Shown here piece by piece: positions 62,249 to 64,000 of a DNA stretch of 64,000 nucleotides (positions within the stretch are counted from its first letter, which is position 1; every line of letters begins with the position of its first letter). The notes beneath the pieces are model-generated. The model was not told where the DNA came from, did not search any database, and was given only the letters and a program-made list of their open reading frames with translations. Origin of the DNA: Pseudomonas sp. RC10 (GTDB lineage Bacteria > Pseudomonadota > Gammaproteobacteria > Pseudomonadales > Pseudomonadaceae); assembly GCF_038397775.1 (NCBI RefSeq), contig NZ_CP151650.1, positions 1,984,001 through 2,048,000 of the forward strand. Reading direction: 5' to 3'. The position numbers and the translations under genes are program-made.

Positions 62249-63984
62249 CAGCCGTGCTCCCGCGTGGCTTGCCATTGCCGGGTGAAGGCTTGGTCATCGA
62301 CTTCGCCGGTGATGCGTCGTTCGCGGCGTTCAATCCCATCGGGACCGAGCCAGAGCAGCGTCGGCGGACCGGGCACCAGGTAGCGCTGGAGCAATTCACG
62401 GCTGGCGTCGTTGTCGGCCGTTACGTCCAGCCGCAGCAGGCGCACGCCGCTCAACGCTTGAATCACCTCGTTTTTGCCGAACACGGTTTTCTCCATGATC
62501 TTGCAGGAGACGCACCAGTCGGCGTAGTAATCCACCAGCACCCATTGACCGCTGGCCTTGGCGTCCGCCAACTCGCGGTCGAGCGCGGCGGGGTCTTTGA
62601 GGGTGGTGAAGGCGTCGTGACGTTCGGCGCTGCCGCCAGACCGAGACCCGCTGTAAACCTTCAAGGGCTGCCACGGATCGTCGCCGCCACCGGCTGCGCC
62701 AACCAACATCATCGCGCCCCATAACCCTACGACCAGACCGACAGGTGCAGCGATCAGCGCGGCGCGTTTCAACGTCCGGGTCTGCACCACGGCGCTGTAC
62801 GCAACGATCAGGAGCAGGCCGCCAAACAGCGCCAGCCAAAGGCTTTCCGACAGCAGCGGACGGATCATGATCAGCGCCGTGCCGAGCAGCAAAAAGCCAA
62901 ACACGCCTTTCACCAGATCCATCCATGCCCCCGGTTTCGGCAGGAAGCGATTGCCCAAGGTGACGATCAGCAGCAGCGGCAGACCAATACCCAAACCCAT
63001 CACGAACAGCACCAGCGCGCCGTGCAGGGCATTGCCGCTCTGCGCGATGTAAAGCAAGGCGCCGGCGAGTGGGGCCGTCATGCACGGACCGACCATCAAG
63101 CCTGACAACGCGCCCAAAACCCCCGCGCCAACCAGACTGCCACCCTGACGCTGGCGCCCGGCGTTTTCCAGCCGGTCGCGCAAAAAAGCGGGCAGTTGCA
63201 GTTCGAAGAAACCGAACATGGGCAGTGACAAGAGAACGAACAGCCCGGCGAAACTGCCCAGCAACCACGGCTGTTGCAGGGTCGATTGCAGATTGCCGCC
63301 GAGCAGCGCCGCGACCACGCCCAGCCCGGCGTAGATCAGCGCCATGCTCAGCACGTACACCCCGGCCAATGCGAAGCCCCGGCGAGGTCGGGCACCGCTG
63401 CCCACCACCACGCCCGCCAGGATGGGCAGCATCGGCAGGGAACAAGGGGTGAACGCCAGCAACAGGCCCAGCCCAAAGAAGATCAACAGGCTCCAGCCCA
63501 GCGAGCGTTCCTGGAGGGTGCTGGCCAGCGCCTGATCCTGCGCCTGGCCCTCGACCACATTGGCGTTGCCGCCGCCCAGGTCGACCGTCTGGCTTTGCGG
63601 CGGATAGCACAGCCCTGCATCCGCACAGCCTTGCCAGCCGACTTTCACTTGGCCGGTGGCAGACGCGGGGATGACCAGTTCCAGGCCTTGTCGATAGACC
63701 TGTTGCTGGCCGAAATACTCGTCGTTGTGGTCTTCGCCCGTCGGGAGCGTCGGTTGCTGGTCAGGTTTCACGCCGTCGAATTTGAGGCGTTTCTGGTAGA
63801 GGTAATAACCGTCGGCGATCTGCCAATACAGCCGGGTTTCACCGGTTGGCAGGCGCTCGGAGCTGAACATGAACGCCTGTCCGACCGGCAGAAAATCAGG
63901 CTTCTTGTTGAACAGATCCCCGCCCGGCAGCGCCTGAGCCAACAATGGAAATAACAGAAGCACCAGAACCCACAACCTGCGCAT
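62248..63984 (-). CDS. dsbD: DsbD, thiol:disulfide interchange protein
   Basis: This 578-residue electron carrier moves reducing power from cytosolic thioredoxin to periplasmic DsbG/TlpA partners. It has a signal peptide (MRRLWVLVLLLFPLLAQALP), an N-terminal alpha domain with the Cys pair in GWQGCADAGLCYPPQSQTVD, eight membrane helices with paired Cys in LLAFTPCSLPMLPILAG and LMVGPCMTAPLAGALL, and a C-terminal gamma thioredoxin domain with VDYYADWCVSCKIMEKTVFG. All six redox cysteines are present. ATG at 63984 has GAGG 6 bases before it. The gene ends at the window's right edge region, so its upstream control is not fully visible. Confidence 0.94.
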   Translation of the reverse strand: MRRLWVLVLLLFPLLAQALPGGDLFNKKPDFLPVGQAFMFSSERLPTGETRLYWQIADGYYLYQKRLKFDGVKPDQQPTLPTGEDHNDEYFGQQQVYRQGLELVIPASATGQVKVGWQGCADAGLCYPPQSQTVDLGGGNANVVEGQAQDQALASTLQERSLGWSLLIFFGLGLLLAFTPCSLPMLPILAGVVVGSGARPRRGFALAGVYVLSMALIYAGLGVVAALLGGNLQSTLQQPWLLGSFAGLFVLLSLPMFGFFELQLPAFLRDRLENAGRQRQGGSLVGAGVLGALSGLMVGPCMTAPLAGALLYIAQSGNALHGALVLFVMGLGIGLPLLLIVTLGNRFLPKPGAWMDLVKGVFGFLLLGTALIMIRPLLSESLWLALFGGLLLIVAYSAVVQTRTLKRAALIAAPVGLVVGLWGAMMLVGAAGGGDDPWQPLKVYSGSRSGGSAERHDAFTTLKDPAALDRELADAKASGQWVLVDYYADWCVSCKIMEKTVFGKNEVIQALSGVRLLRLDVTADNDASRELLQRYLVPGPPTLLWLGPDGIERRERRITGEVDDQAFTRQWQATREHG

Positions 63985-64000
63985 GCCCAACCTCGGTCGA

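Overview
The window is chromosomal DNA from a Pseudomonas, probably the fluorescens/syringae side of the genus rather than P. aeruginosa. The evidence is the high GC content, the gene order (bluB-cob operon, gbu locus, ubiG-mupP-yciK, gyrA-serC-pheA-hisC-tyrA/aroA-cmk-rpsA-ihfB, wbpL-wbpM) and the many REP/REPIN palindromes with the core GTGGGAGCGAATTCATTCGC. I found no rRNA, tRNA, CRISPR array, insertion sequence or intact prophage. Most of the window is core genome. Locus-level comparisons with P. aeruginosa come from memory of that genome, not from a search.

Layout. Bases 1-6490 hold the tail of bluB and seven tightly coupled late cobalamin genes. Bases 6633-16121 are mixed accessory and core genes: an MFS exporter with a 39-codon overlapping partner, a periplasmic glutathione peroxidase, a FadL-type outer membrane protein, a phage-like orphan, a gene-poor stretch of about 950 bp, rmuC, an NCS1 nucleobase permease and a 41-codon gene that may mark a small RNA. 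Bases 16283-20476 are an ACP-like orphan followed by a guanidinobutyrate locus (symporter, gbuA, gbuR). Bases 20489-28387 hold tapT, fumC with an oxidoreductase, a DUF2059 protein, a BolA-like protein, trhO, a DsbA-family protein and an ABC exporter. Bases 28662-32894 form a cyclic-di-GMP patch: an RbdA-type GGDEF/EAL protein, a PqqC/TenA-like protein and a diguanylate cyclase. Bases 33264-38360 cover cell-wall recycling (mupP), ubiquinone (ubiG) and methylthioadenosine salvage (mtaD, mtnA).

Bases 38666-50561 are the gyrA to ihfB block: DNA gyrase, serine, phenylalanine, tyrosine and shikimate biosynthesis, CMP kinase, ribosomal protein S1, IHF-beta and a LapA-domain protein. The interval from ihfB to wbpM, where many pseudomonads carry O-antigen clusters, here holds only a beta-CASP hydrolase, a phosphomannomutase, a WbpL-type glycosyl-1-phosphate transferase and WbpM. 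A ComEA-like protein follows. Bases 57664-60508 are a short-chain dehydrogenase and a FabF-like synthase, convergent with a TetR regulator. Bases 60651-63984 are a coupled dsbD, Lgt/TlpA fusion and dsbG thiol-disulfide operon on the minus strand.

No large new system is evident. The most interesting signals are small and regulatory: an Anr/FNR-type box before a 41-codon gene with its own terminator near gbu (similar in placement to P. aeruginosa PA1414/sicX); a near-consensus Anr box with an extended -10 promoter before trhO, whose product uses oxygen; a 25-codon upstream ORF with a strong ribosome binding site in the rpsA leader; an exact 21-bp palindrome before the beta-CASP gene; an ACP-like protein without the phosphopantetheine serine; and a long nested palindrome between mupP and yciK.
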